Shown here piece by piece: positions 7,943 to 15,220 of a stretch of DNA of 33,690 bases (positions within the stretch are counted from its first letter, which is position 1; each line of letters starts with the position of its first letter). The notes under the pieces were generated by a model that ran no database searches, was not told the origin of the DNA, and saw only the letters and a list, made by a program, of their open reading frames with translations. The DNA is from a bacterium. Lineage in GTDB: Bacteria > DUMJ01. The stretch lies in assembly GCA_026418035.1 (NCBI GenBank), contig JAOACC010000158.1, positions 1 to 33,690 of the forward strand, read 5' to 3'. The position numbers and the translations under genes were made by a program.

Positions 7943-7948
7943 AATCAT

Positions 7949-7957
7949 ATAATACCA
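7949..7957 (-). promoter_or_regulatory. Extended -10 promoter of the fluoride riboswitch transcript
   Basis: The minus strand reads TGGTATTAT, an extended -10 box. A start about seven bases downstream (near 7942) would place the first nucleotide at the 5' edge of the aptamer, as expected. No clear -35 box is present. Confidence 0.5.
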
Positions 7958-7971
7958 TAACAGTCAATTTC

Positions 7972-8523
7972 CTATAACTCTCTTCTTAAAAACTCAAAAA
8001 TAAAATAACACAAGCCTATAAGCAAGATAACATCTCCAATACTATGGACACTTGCATAAGGCTTTAAAAAGGTTGGTGCAATAATATCACCGAGGAAGTT
8101 AAGTCTTGTTTTCTCTGACATCACTATACCATTGTAGTATTTTCCAAACTTACTAAGCATTTCAACCTTATCAAATTTCCCCATCATCTGAAGTTTACTA
8201 ATATCTTGTGGCATATATCCACCATTGGCAATTATAACTATAAGATTAGAGAGGAAACCTAGAAGAGCGATTTTCATCCCTCTATATTTCAAATTTAGTA
8301 ATATCACACTAAACAACATAAGAAGAGATATTACATAGATATGTGGAGTCAAATACCTATAATCTGAATTAAAGAATCTTTCACTAAAAATAACTATCTG
8401 TAGTGTAAAGCCTATAATAATAAGCGGAAATCCTCTAAATGCCTTTTTCTCAATACCTTTAATACCTTTATTGATTAATATTGCAATGAATATACATATG
8501 ACAATAGTTATTAAATAAAGCAC
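7972..8523 (-). CDS. DUF5317-type integral membrane protein
   Basis: I chose the GTG reading (M)LYLITIVIC, with GAGGGA six bases upstream, over a GTG 15 codons earlier that lacks a ribosome site and sits in a palindrome. The resulting 183-residue protein has five or so hydrophobic segments and the motif NGGYMPQD after the third or fourth, which I associate with DUF5317. Function is unknown. Its stop lies just upstream of the fluoride riboswitch promoter on the same strand, so its transcript may run into the riboswitch. Confidence 0.7.
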   Translation of the reverse strand: MLYLITIVICIFIAILINKGIKGIEKKAFRGFPLIIIGFTLQIVIFSERFFNSDYRYLTPHIYVISLLMLFSVILLNLKYRGMKIALLGFLSNLIVIIANGGYMPQDISKLQMMGKFDKVEMLSKFGKYYNGIVMSEKTRLNFLGDIIAPTFLKPYASVHSIGDVILLIGLCYFIFEFLRREL

Positions 8524-8563
8524 GTCTATTCCCTCTATACAATTTTGAGATATTTTAACATGA

Positions 8564-8580
8564 TTCACTTTATAAGTGAA
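8564..8580. repeat. 7-bp inverted repeat upstream of the DUF5317-type gene
   Basis: TTCACTT and AAGTGAA are separated by three bases. The site lies about 40 bases upstream of the chosen start and could be an operator or part of a small hairpin in the leader. No partner regulator is evident. Confidence 0.3.
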
Positions 8581-8788
8581 CCTTACTCCATAATATTACA
8601 GTGAAACCTGCATACCTAGAAAGTCCATAAGATTCTCCTTTAACTTGATAGACCTCTATACCTCGACTTTTGGCAATCTCTATAAGTTTAGTAGAAGGGT
8701 CTACTCCTACTTCAATTCCAAGTGCTTGAGCGAAACGTTCACTGCCAACACCTATCTCAAGCCAAGGTTTAGGGAGTAATTTGACTAT
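8570..8788 (-). pseudogene. Remnant of a SAM-dependent methyltransferase
   Basis: A 72-codon open stretch without a proper start reads LLPKPWLEIGVGSERFAQAL, then GIEVGVDPSTKLIEIAKSRG, then IEVYQVKGESYGLSRYAGF. This matches class I methyltransferase motif I (LEIGxGxGRFA, here with Gly changed to Glu) and the acidic SAM-ribose region (GVDPS). After GES it jumps to something like the usual C-terminal end (AGFTVILWS), so the central catalytic part appears deleted. An in-frame stop lies just upstream (8789-8791) and the N-terminal region is absent. It is almost certainly non-functional. Confidence 0.7.
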
Positions 8789-8810
8789 CTAGATAGGGAT
8801 GTTGTATAAT
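8781..8810 (+). promoter_or_regulatory. Sigma70-like promoter of the FmdE-linked ABC importer operon
   Basis: TTGACT (8781-8786) and TATAAT (8805-8810) are 18 bases apart. The spacer contains the palindrome ATCTAGAT, and a TAGGGAT/ATCCCTA inverted repeat (8794-8800 and 8813-8819) brackets the -10 box and likely start site, a plausible operator. Predicted transcription start is near 8817. Confidence 0.65.
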
Positions 8811-8820
8811 CTATCCCTAG

Positions 8821-8837
8821 ATAAGAGCCACGAAGGC
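8821..8837 (+). repeat. Leader 17-mer repeat, copy 1
   Basis: ATAAGAGCCACGAAGGC, which differs at one position from copy 2 located 49 bases downstream. It can fold into a small hairpin, GAGCC-ACGAA-GGCTT. It lies within the first few bases of the predicted leader RNA. Confidence 0.6.
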
Positions 8838-8869
8838 TTAAACCAAATAAGAATAACAAAATCTAGAAT

Positions 8870-8886
8870 ATAAGGGCCACGAAGGC
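8870..8886 (+). repeat. Leader 17-mer repeat, copy 2
   Basis: ATAAGGGCCACGAAGGC. A CTAGA-like sequence precedes both copies, so the duplicated unit may be about 22 bases. This copy forms the 5' arm of the terminator-like hairpin at 8872-8921. Confidence 0.6.
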
Positions 8887-8928
8887 AGGCTATATGAAGT
8901 AGCTGTGCTTTTGTGGTCCTTAGTTTTT
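8872..8928 (+). terminator. Leader attenuator-like terminator hairpin
   Basis: Bases 8872-8887 pair with 8906-8921 over 16 positions (four GU pairs), and a further 5 bp close a 7-nt loop after a one-base bulge. AGTTTTT follows directly. The hairpin stands between the promoter and the ribosome site (GAGGAGGTG at 8929-8937) of the importer operon, so it can only act on that operon. This arrangement suggests control by premature termination. Confidence 0.6.
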
Positions 8929-8944
8929 GAGGAGGTGTTTAGAA

Positions 8945-10453
8945 TTGAAAAGGTTTTTAGTGGCTCTGATTTGTGGATTTATTTTACTAGTTCAAAGTAT
9001 TGCTTTAGGAGAAACAGTCTATACAATAGGAGACACTACAGGTGACTGGGGAATGCCAACCCCATATCTTCACTACAGTAGAGGTCCTGGGTATGTAAGG
9101 ATGAGTCTTGTGTTTGACTCCCTTATCTGGAAAAGCAAAGATGGTCTTACTGGGCTTCTTGCTAAGGACTGGTCATATGATAAAAAGAGTAATGCTTATG
9201 TCTTTACCCTTAGGGACAATATAAGATGGCACGATGGAGCCTTGTTTACTCCAGATGATATAGTATTCTCATTTGAATACTATAAGAAGTATCCTTATCA
9301 ATTTTCTGATACCGGCTCTATAGTGAAGAAGGTAGAAAAGATAGGGCAAAATAGAGTCAAGATATATCTTAGTTATCCTTATGCACCATTCTTAGCTAAT
9401 ATAGCTGGTACAATACCAATTATACCTAAGCATATCTACAAAGATATACAGAATCCAATAGAATTTACAGATACCAAATGTGCCATAGGGACAGGCCCAT
9501 TTAAACTGAAAGCTTACGATAAGGCAAGCGGACTATATGTATTTGAGGCAAATAAGGATTACTATTTAGGGTCTATAAAAGTTGACCAATTAAAATTTGT
9601 GAAGGTAAATAATCAAATTATACCTAGCCTGCTTACAAGTGGACAACTTGATGCGGTAGGGATAACCCCAGAGATGGTTGGAATCCTTAAGGATAAAGGA
9701 CTTAATATCATAAAGTCTACATATGATTGGAATGCTAAACTTGTATTTAACCATAAAAGATATCCATTCTCAGATGTAAATTTTAGAAAAGCTGTAGCTT
9801 ATGCCATAGACAGAGAAAGAATAGTGAAAATAGCTCTAAGAGGTAATGGAATGTTAGGCAGCCCTGGGATATTGTCCCCTGACAATCCTTACCATATAAA
9901 GGAGATAGAACAGTATAAACAAAATATAGAAAAGGCAAAAGAACTGTTAACAAACATAAACCCTCAAAAGGAGATAACTATTATATATGCTCAGAACTTT
10001 GACCAATGTGCACAGCTTATAAAAGAAGATTTGAGTAAAATAGGGCTAAAGATAGTATTAAAGAGTATGGAACAAAAAACAGTAGATGCGTTAATAAATA
10101 ATTGGAAGTTTGATATAGCTATTTCAGGGCATGGGGGACTTGGAGGAGACCCTGACATACTCTATAGGATTATACTAGGAAGAGGATTCAATTCTAGTAG
10201 ATATTACACCAATAAAAGATTAGTAGAATTGCTTACCAAACAAAGGTTTACTCTAGATGAAAATTTACGTAAAAAACTTATAGCCGAGATACAGAGAATA
10301 TATGCAGAAGAGATACCAACCTTAACATTATACTATCCCGATTCATACTGGTGCTTTAACGATAAGATAGAGTTATACTATGTAAAAGGAGGACTTGGAA
10401 ACGGGGTACCGATTCCCATAAATAAGTTAGCATTTGTTGATATAAAAAGATGA
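8945..10453 (+). CDS. ABC importer substrate-binding protein, Opp/Dpp/Nik type (SBP family 5)
   Basis: The start is a TTG seven bases after GGAGGTG; an upstream TTG lies before the ribosome site and is unlikely. The 502-residue protein has a signal peptide (MKRFLVALICGFILLVQSIA, cut near LGE) and no lipobox Cys, although an anchored protein would be expected in a monoderm. The SBP_bac_5 motifs are present: LAKDWSYDKKSNAYVFTLRD with IRWHDGALFTPDDI, then CAIGTGPFKL, and FRKAVAYAIDRERIV near 285. Family members bind peptides, nickel chelates, sugars or other small solutes. The linked FmdE gene hints at a metal or metal-complex ligand, which is an inference. The gene is first of a five-gene overlapping operon behind an attenuator-like leader. 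Confidence 0.85.
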   Translation: MKRFLVALICGFILLVQSIALGETVYTIGDTTGDWGMPTPYLHYSRGPGYVRMSLVFDSLIWKSKDGLTGLLAKDWSYDKKSNAYVFTLRDNIRWHDGALFTPDDIVFSFEYYKKYPYQFSDTGSIVKKVEKIGQNRVKIYLSYPYAPFLANIAGTIPIIPKHIYKDIQNPIEFTDTKCAIGTGPFKLKAYDKASGLYVFEANKDYYLGSIKVDQLKFVKVNNQIIPSLLTSGQLDAVGITPEMVGILKDKGLNIIKSTYDWNAKLVFNHKRYPFSDVNFRKAVAYAIDRERIVKIALRGNGMLGSPGILSPDNPYHIKEIEQYKQNIEKAKELLTNINPQKEITIIYAQNFDQCAQLIKEDLSKIGLKIVLKSMEQKTVDALINNWKFDIAISGHGGLGGDPDILYRIILGRGFNSSRYYTNKRLVELLTKQRFTLDENLRKKLIAEIQRIYAEEIPTLTLYYPDSYWCFNDKIELYYVKGGLGNGVPIPINKLAFVDIKR

Positions 10454-11361
10454 AGAAGCTTTATGAATATTTAACAACAGTCTTTATAATCCTTTTATTA
10501 AGTTTTAGTCTACCAAGATTATTACCTGGAGACCCTATAAGCGCTATATTTGGTGAAGAGGCTATAGCCAATATGAGTGAAGAATTGATAATACAGGTTA
10601 AGGAGAGGATGGGATTAGATAAGCCAATATGGATACAATTTCTTATATTCCTAAAAGATATTTTTAGGGGAGACCTAGGCTATTCTTACTATTACAGAGA
10701 TTATATATTAAACATTCTCAAAAGGAGTTTTCCTTGGACATTGACACTTATAAGTGTTTCTCTCTCAATCTCATCTCTCCTAGGCTTTTTACTAGGATTA
10801 AACGCTAGTTATATCGTAGGAAGCCGTCTAGATAAAGTGTCTTTTATCATTATGGTTGCAATGGGCAGTCTTCCTGAATTTCTAGTAGGAATTATACTTT
10901 TAATAGTTTTTGCTATTAACTTTAAAATACTTCCAGTATCATTCTCACTCTCTCCATCAGGATTTAAGGCATTCCTGCTACCTTCTCTGTCTCTTATATG
11001 TGTTGATTTCCCAAATAGCTATATAACAACAAGAAATCTGGCGGTATCAATAGTAAAAGAGAGGTTTATAGAAACCGCAAAGGCTAAATTAAAAAATGAA
11101 AGCAGAATAAAGTATGTTCATATAGGCAAGAACATTATCTATCCAGTCATTACAAGGTTTCTCTTAAGGTTATCCCATCTTCTCTTTGGAGCTATATTCA
11201 TAGAAATAGTATTTTCCTACCCTGGTATAGGAACAGTATTGTATAACTCAATAGTCCACAGGGATTATGCATTTGTCCAGGCGTGCATATTGCTTATATC
11301 CATTATCATAGTATCAATAAATATGATAACTGAACTCTCTTTTACAGGAGGAAGTACTTGA
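10450..11361 (+). CDS. ABC importer permease, DppB/NikB type
   Basis: A 303-residue inner-membrane protein with six hydrophobic segments. The N-terminus (LPRLLPGDPI) and the FLKDIFRGDLGYSYYYRD segment are typical of DppB-like permeases. The usual EAA-loop region around ITTRNLAVSIVKERFIETAKA is present, although the following AxGL is replaced by KLKNESRIKYVHIGKN. The segment IFIEIVFSYPGIGTVLYNSI near 253-272 is characteristic. The ATG overlaps the stop of the binding-protein gene by four bases (ATGA), so translation is coupled. Confidence 0.85.
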   Translation: MKKLYEYLTTVFIILLLSFSLPRLLPGDPISAIFGEEAIANMSEELIIQVKERMGLDKPIWIQFLIFLKDIFRGDLGYSYYYRDYILNILKRSFPWTLTLISVSLSISSLLGFLLGLNASYIVGSRLDKVSFIIMVAMGSLPEFLVGIILLIVFAINFKILPVSFSLSPSGFKAFLLPSLSLICVDFPNSYITTRNLAVSIVKERFIETAKAKLKNESRIKYVHIGKNIIYPVITRFLLRLSHLLFGAIFIEIVFSYPGIGTVLYNSIVHRDYAFVQACILLISIIIVSINMITELSFTGGST

Positions 11362-12116
11362 TTGGATTACCTATCACCTATTCTACAATTCAAAGGGATG
11401 AGATATTTATGAGACCATCAAATATACATCTACTTGGAACAAATGAGGCTGGACAGGATGTATTATTTCTAGTATTAGGAGGAGTTATAAATTCAATAAT
11501 ACTATCTATCCTAGTAGTTCTAGGAACAAATCTTATAGCTCTTATCTTAGGGTCTTTAATGGCTCTTTATGGTAAGAGCTTAGAGCGTCTTTTATTAAGA
11601 GTTATAGATATATTTATAGTCCTACCTTCTAATATTCTAATAATGGCTATCTCAATATATATAAAACCTAGCCTTTTTTGGTTTTCCTTTGTTCTAATTC
11701 TATTTGGCTGGGCTCAAGGAACAAAACTAATCTGGAGTCATACAAAGAGGATAGTAAATAAAGATTATATAAATGCGGTCAAATCCTTCGGTGGGAGTGG
11801 GCCTTATATCTTACGTAAACACATCTTTAGAGAAGTTTTCCCTTTACTTTTAGTTATTGCCATACAAACAACAAGGAGAGTAATATTTTTAGAGTCGAGC
11901 CTAAGTTTTTTAGGTATAACAAACCCAGAAATTATAAGTCTTGGAAAGTTAATTAATAATTCGCTAAACTTTCTATATTTAGAAGTATGGAGGTGGTGTC
12001 TCTTACCCCCTCTTTTAGGACTTGTCGGTATCTTAGTAACATTGAGCTCTATAGGGATTTATATAGAAGGGAAAATCGACAGGAGGTTTAACGTTGATAG
12101 AGATAATAGGGCTTAA
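11358..12116 (+). CDS. ABC importer permease, DppC/NikC type
   Basis: A 252-residue membrane protein starting at a TTG that overlaps the upstream stop (TTGA), with GGAGG seven bases before. HLLGTNEAGQDVLFLVLGG near 30-48 is the DppC hallmark (LGTDxxGRDVLSR). The EAA loop appears as AVKSFGGSGPYILRKHIFRE near 141-160. LESSLSFLGI near 179 is the conserved late motif. The protein is shorter than typical DppC (280-300) because the N-terminal extension before the LGT motif, with its first membrane segment, is missing or reduced. Confidence 0.8.
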   Translation: MIGLPITYSTIQRDEIFMRPSNIHLLGTNEAGQDVLFLVLGGVINSIILSILVVLGTNLIALILGSLMALYGKSLERLLLRVIDIFIVLPSNILIMAISIYIKPSLFWFSFVLILFGWAQGTKLIWSHTKRIVNKDYINAVKSFGGSGPYILRKHIFREVFPLLLVIAIQTTRRVIFLESSLSFLGITNPEIISLGKLINNSLNFLYLEVWRWCLLPPLLGLVGILVTLSSIGIYIEGKIDRRFNVDRDNRA

Positions 12117-13725
12117 TGTAAGTTATTCTGATAAGAAAGTCTTAAAAGATATATACCTCTCTTTACAGAGGGGTGAAAAATTAGCTGTTATAGGAGAATC
12201 TGGAGCTGGGAAAACCACTTTGGCTTTTACCCTGTTAGGGTTATGCAGAGGAAATATAAAAGGAAGAATAGATATAGATGGACTTGAAATCACCAAACTC
12301 GATGAGAGAGCTCTTAAAGAACTAAGATGGCGTAAAATTAGTATAGCATTCCAAAATCTAGATGCATTGAATCCTGCATTAAGAATAAGAGAACAGTTGA
12401 CAGAAGTCATTGTAGAAAAGAGCAATAAAAACCTAGAAGAGGCATATTTAGAGGTGGTCAATCTTATAAATCTCTTAGGACTAAATGAATCTTATCTAGA
12501 ACGCTTCCCTTCTCAACTTAGCGGTGGAGAGAAGAGGAAGATAATAATAGCTATGGCTTTAGTAAATTCTCCCGAGATAATAATATTAGACGAACCAACA
12601 TCGAGTCTTGATGGAGAGGCAAGAGATGAAGTTACTGAAATATTGAAAGATATCTTAATAGACAAGACAGTTATTATAAATACCCACGATTTGAAGTTGG
12701 CTTACGAACTCTCAGATAAGGTTGCCATCCTTTATGGAGGAAGAATTATAGAATATGGAGAAACGAAAATGGTTATAGAAAACCCAAGGCATCCCTATAC
12801 AAGAGGACTTTTGAGAGCTTCTCCGCTTCTGAATAAAGGAAAGGATTTACAAGGAATTCCTGGAGTATTTGAATATAAAGAGATGGGTTGTCCATTCTCT
12901 AACAGATGTGTCCAAAAGATTGACCTATGCGAAAAAGAGACACCTAAACTTAATGAGACAGGTAACAGGAAGATAGCCTGTCATAAAGGTGGAATTGAAA
13001 AAATACTAGAAGTAAAATCTCTAAGTAAGAGTTTCTCTGATAAAAAGGTATTAAAGGATATTACCTTTTCTCTATACAGCGGAGAAAGTATTACCATCTT
13101 AGGTAAGACAGGTTCTGGCAAGAGCACTATAGCAAGATGTATAATGGGTCTTACTGAGCCAGATAGCGGAGAGATTTTTCTATTTAATAAAAGAATAACA
13201 AAAAGAGATATATCCTTTTACAGAGATATCCAGATGGTATTTCAGGACCCATTTGAAAGTATAAATCCAAGATTAAATATATATGAGATAATATCAGAGC
13301 CTCTATATATTCAGAAAATAAGAGATAAAGATTCTTACATAAACTTAGTAAAGAGTGTCCTCAAACAAGTTCAATTGCCATATAGTGAGGAATTTCTAAG
13401 GCTCCATCCATATCAACTTAGTGGAGGAGAACTGCAGAGGGTTGCTATAGCAAGGGCTATAATCTTAAAGCCAAAGATACTTATAGCAGACGAGATTACA
13501 TCATTCTTAGATGTTAGTATTCAGGCAAAGATAATGAGGTTATTACTTGATATTCAGGAGAATCTTGGTCTTTCTATAATATTTATCCTTCACGACATAG
13601 CACTTGCTAAAAAAGTGAGTGATAGGATACTGATTCTTAATAATGGAATCTTAGAAGAATATAAAAGTTTAGAATTAGGAGGCGATATCTATGAGTATGA
13701 AAGAGCTATGGGAAGAATCTGTTAA
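12094..13725 (+). CDS. Fused double ATPase (DppD-DppF) of the ABC importer
   Basis: One 543-residue chain carries both ATPase domains. Domain 1 has Walker A GESGAGKTT near 35, signature LSGGEKRKI near 143, Walker B IIILDEPTSSLD and switch His in INTHD, followed by the oligopeptide-type C-terminal extension with four Cys (GCPFSNRCVQKIDLCEKE, then IACH). Domain 2 has GKTGSGKST near 341, LSGGELQRV, LIADEITSFLDVS and FILHD. In domain 2 the usual Pro after the catalytic Glu is Ile (DEIT), a mild departure. It starts at TTG after AGGAGG, overlapping the permease gene by 23 bases. It powers the importer from the cytoplasmic side. Confidence 0.9.
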   Translation: MIEIIGLNVSYSDKKVLKDIYLSLQRGEKLAVIGESGAGKTTLAFTLLGLCRGNIKGRIDIDGLEITKLDERALKELRWRKISIAFQNLDALNPALRIREQLTEVIVEKSNKNLEEAYLEVVNLINLLGLNESYLERFPSQLSGGEKRKIIIAMALVNSPEIIILDEPTSSLDGEARDEVTEILKDILIDKTVIINTHDLKLAYELSDKVAILYGGRIIEYGETKMVIENPRHPYTRGLLRASPLLNKGKDLQGIPGVFEYKEMGCPFSNRCVQKIDLCEKETPKLNETGNRKIACHKGGIEKILEVKSLSKSFSDKKVLKDITFSLYSGESITILGKTGSGKSTIARCIMGLTEPDSGEIFLFNKRITKRDISFYRDIQMVFQDPFESINPRLNIYEIISEPLYIQKIRDKDSYINLVKSVLKQVQLPYSEEFLRLHPYQLSGGELQRVAIARAIILKPKILIADEITSFLDVSIQAKIMRLLLDIQENLGLSIIFILHDIALAKKVSDRILILNNGILEEYKSLELGGDIYEYERAMGRIC

Positions 13726-14281
13726 ATTTCATGGGCATAGCTGTCCTGGGTTAGCCTATGGAGTAAGAGCGAGTATAATTGCCATGGAAAAGTTAAACAT
13801 AAAGAGGTCTCAGGATGAAGAGGTAGTAGCTATAGTAGAGAATGATGCTTGCGGGGTAGATGCGGTGCAAATAATTACTGGATGCTCTATAGGAAAAGGT
13901 AATCTTATTATAAGAAATTATGGTAAGCAGGTCTTTATTTTTATAAAAAGAGGCTATGATAAAGCTTTAAGAGTATATATGAAACCCATGCCGAGAAATG
14001 AAGAAGAAGGAGAACTACGCAAGAAGGTCTTTGAAAAGACCGCTACCGAAGAAGAGAAAGAGAGATTTAACAAGATAAGGCAAGAAAGAATAGAATATCT
14101 TTTAAGTGCTGAAGAAAAAGATATAGCGGACATAAAATGGATAGATATAGAAGAACCTGAAAGGGCAAGAATCTTTAATAGCTTACAGTGCGAGGTATGT
14201 GGAGAATCCTTTATGGAGACAAAGGGAAGAATTCAAGATGGGAAAATAGTCTGTCTGGAGTGTTTTAGGTATAAGGAATAA
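13691..14281 (+). CDS. FmdE-family metal-binding protein with C-terminal zinc ribbon
   Basis: A 196-residue cytoplasmic protein. Residues 8-90 hold the FmdE signature: KFHGHSCPGLAYGVRAS (His14, His16, Cys18), VENDACGVDAVQ and TGCSIGKGNL. The C-terminus has CEVCG...CLEC, a four-Cys zinc ribbon. The family was named from formylmethanofuran dehydrogenase operons but is common in bacteria without that enzyme and has no settled function; metal or cofactor binding is the usual view. It overlaps the ATPase gene by 35 bases, with its own ribosome site (TAGGAGGCGA), so it is part of the importer operon. No molybdenum enzyme gene is in view. Confidence 0.88.
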   Translation: MSMKELWEESVKFHGHSCPGLAYGVRASIIAMEKLNIKRSQDEEVVAIVENDACGVDAVQIITGCSIGKGNLIIRNYGKQVFIFIKRGYDKALRVYMKPMPRNEEEGELRKKVFEKTATEEEKERFNKIRQERIEYLLSAEEKDIADIKWIDIEEPERARIFNSLQCEVCGESFMETKGRIQDGKIVCLECFRYKE

Positions 14282-14282
14282 A

Positions 14283-14313
14283 CTATAGGGGTTCGAATGT
14301 TGAACCCCTATAG
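14283..14313. terminator. Convergent terminator between the importer operon and the esterase gene
   Basis: A perfect 12-bp inverted repeat with a 7-nt loop starts just after the FmdE stop and ends 12 bases before the stop of the opposing gene. The minus-strand tail (TTTATTCC) is more T-rich than the plus-strand tail, so it may serve both directions, best for the esterase. Confidence 0.75.
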
Positions 14314-14324
14314 ACTCATAGTAT

Positions 14325-15113
14325 TTAATACGGTCTTAACCAGTCTAAGACTTTCTTAATATACCTATCCCAGAAATTCCAGTCATGTCCGCCAGGTCCC
14401 TCTTCATAAGTTACTTCGTATCCAAGCTTCTGTAGATGCTCCTTAAATTTCACATTAGAGGGATAGAGACGATCTTCAGTTCCACATGCGATGTATATCC
14501 TAGGTGCCTCTAGATTCTCATTCTTAAGTTTTTCTGCCAGATAGAAGAGGTCATTCTCACTACCTTTTACTTTAGTTAAGTCTCCAAAGAGGTTTTCATG
14601 GAAAGGCTTAGATATACTTTCAGCAGATTCTACAATACCAACAATATCTAAAGCTCCAGAGAGACTTGCACCTGCACTGAAGAAATCTGGTCTTCTAAGA
14701 GCCCACTTCATAGCTCCATAACCACCCATAGATAACCCAGCTACAAAATTATCTTCCCGTTTGTCTGATAATGGGAACAGAGACCGCATAACCAGAGGCA
14801 ATTCTTCTGAGATATAAGACCAGCATCTTATACCATGAACCATATCAGTGTAGAAACTATTATAAGCAGAAGGCATAACTACAGCTATCCCCTTTTCATT
14901 TGCATATCTCTCTATACCAGTATATCTAAGCCAGTTTGTATGGTCGCCTAAAAAACCATGTAGCAAATATAGCGTTGGAAATTTTTTATCCCTGTTATAT
15001 ACGGCTTCTAAAGGATTCTGTAAATCCTTCGACTGTAGAGTAGGAATAATTACTGTTACTTGGGTATCCATCATGAGATATTTAGATAAAAAATTGACCT
15101 GTAAAAGTGCCAT
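14325..15113 (-). CDS. Esterase family alpha/beta hydrolase (EstA/esterase D-like)
   Basis: I start at the ATG reading MALLQVNFLS, five bases after AGGAGG; a GTG two codons earlier overlaps that site. The 262-residue protein has no signal peptide. It shows the Put_esterase pattern: TLYLLHGFLGDHTNWLRYT near 50, the nucleophile elbow GLSMGGYGAMKWA with Ser near 125, an Asp in CGTEDRLYPSN and the His in GGHDWNFWD near 247. Relatives remove acetyl or other short acyl groups from sugars or hydrolyse tributyrin. Given the local glycosidases, deacylation of imported sugars is plausible but not shown. Confidence 0.85.
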   Translation of the reverse strand: MALLQVNFLSKYLMMDTQVTVIIPTLQSKDLQNPLEAVYNRDKKFPTLYLLHGFLGDHTNWLRYTGIERYANEKGIAVVMPSAYNSFYTDMVHGIRCWSYISEELPLVMRSLFPLSDKREDNFVAGLSMGGYGAMKWALRRPDFFSAGASLSGALDIVGIVESAESISKPFHENLFGDLTKVKGSENDLFYLAEKLKNENLEAPRIYIACGTEDRLYPSNVKFKEHLQKLGYEVTYEEGPGGHDWNFWDRYIKKVLDWLRPY

Positions 15114-15220
15114 AAACACCTCCTACTTTTTAAATATTCAAGATAATAGTATTTTATCACAAATTTATAAGGTTTATCCATTCGATCTTTGATATGGAAT
15201 GTTTTATAATAATTAGAGAA

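Noticed and set aside
8821-8886. Paired GCC-ACGAA-GGC hairpins resembling the guanidine-II (mini-ykkC) riboswitch with its two ACGR loops
   Set aside because: In guanidine-II the four-base ACGR loop is closed by a paired stem; here the loop is five bases, ACGAA, closed by C-G, and the second copy is consumed by a larger terminator stem.
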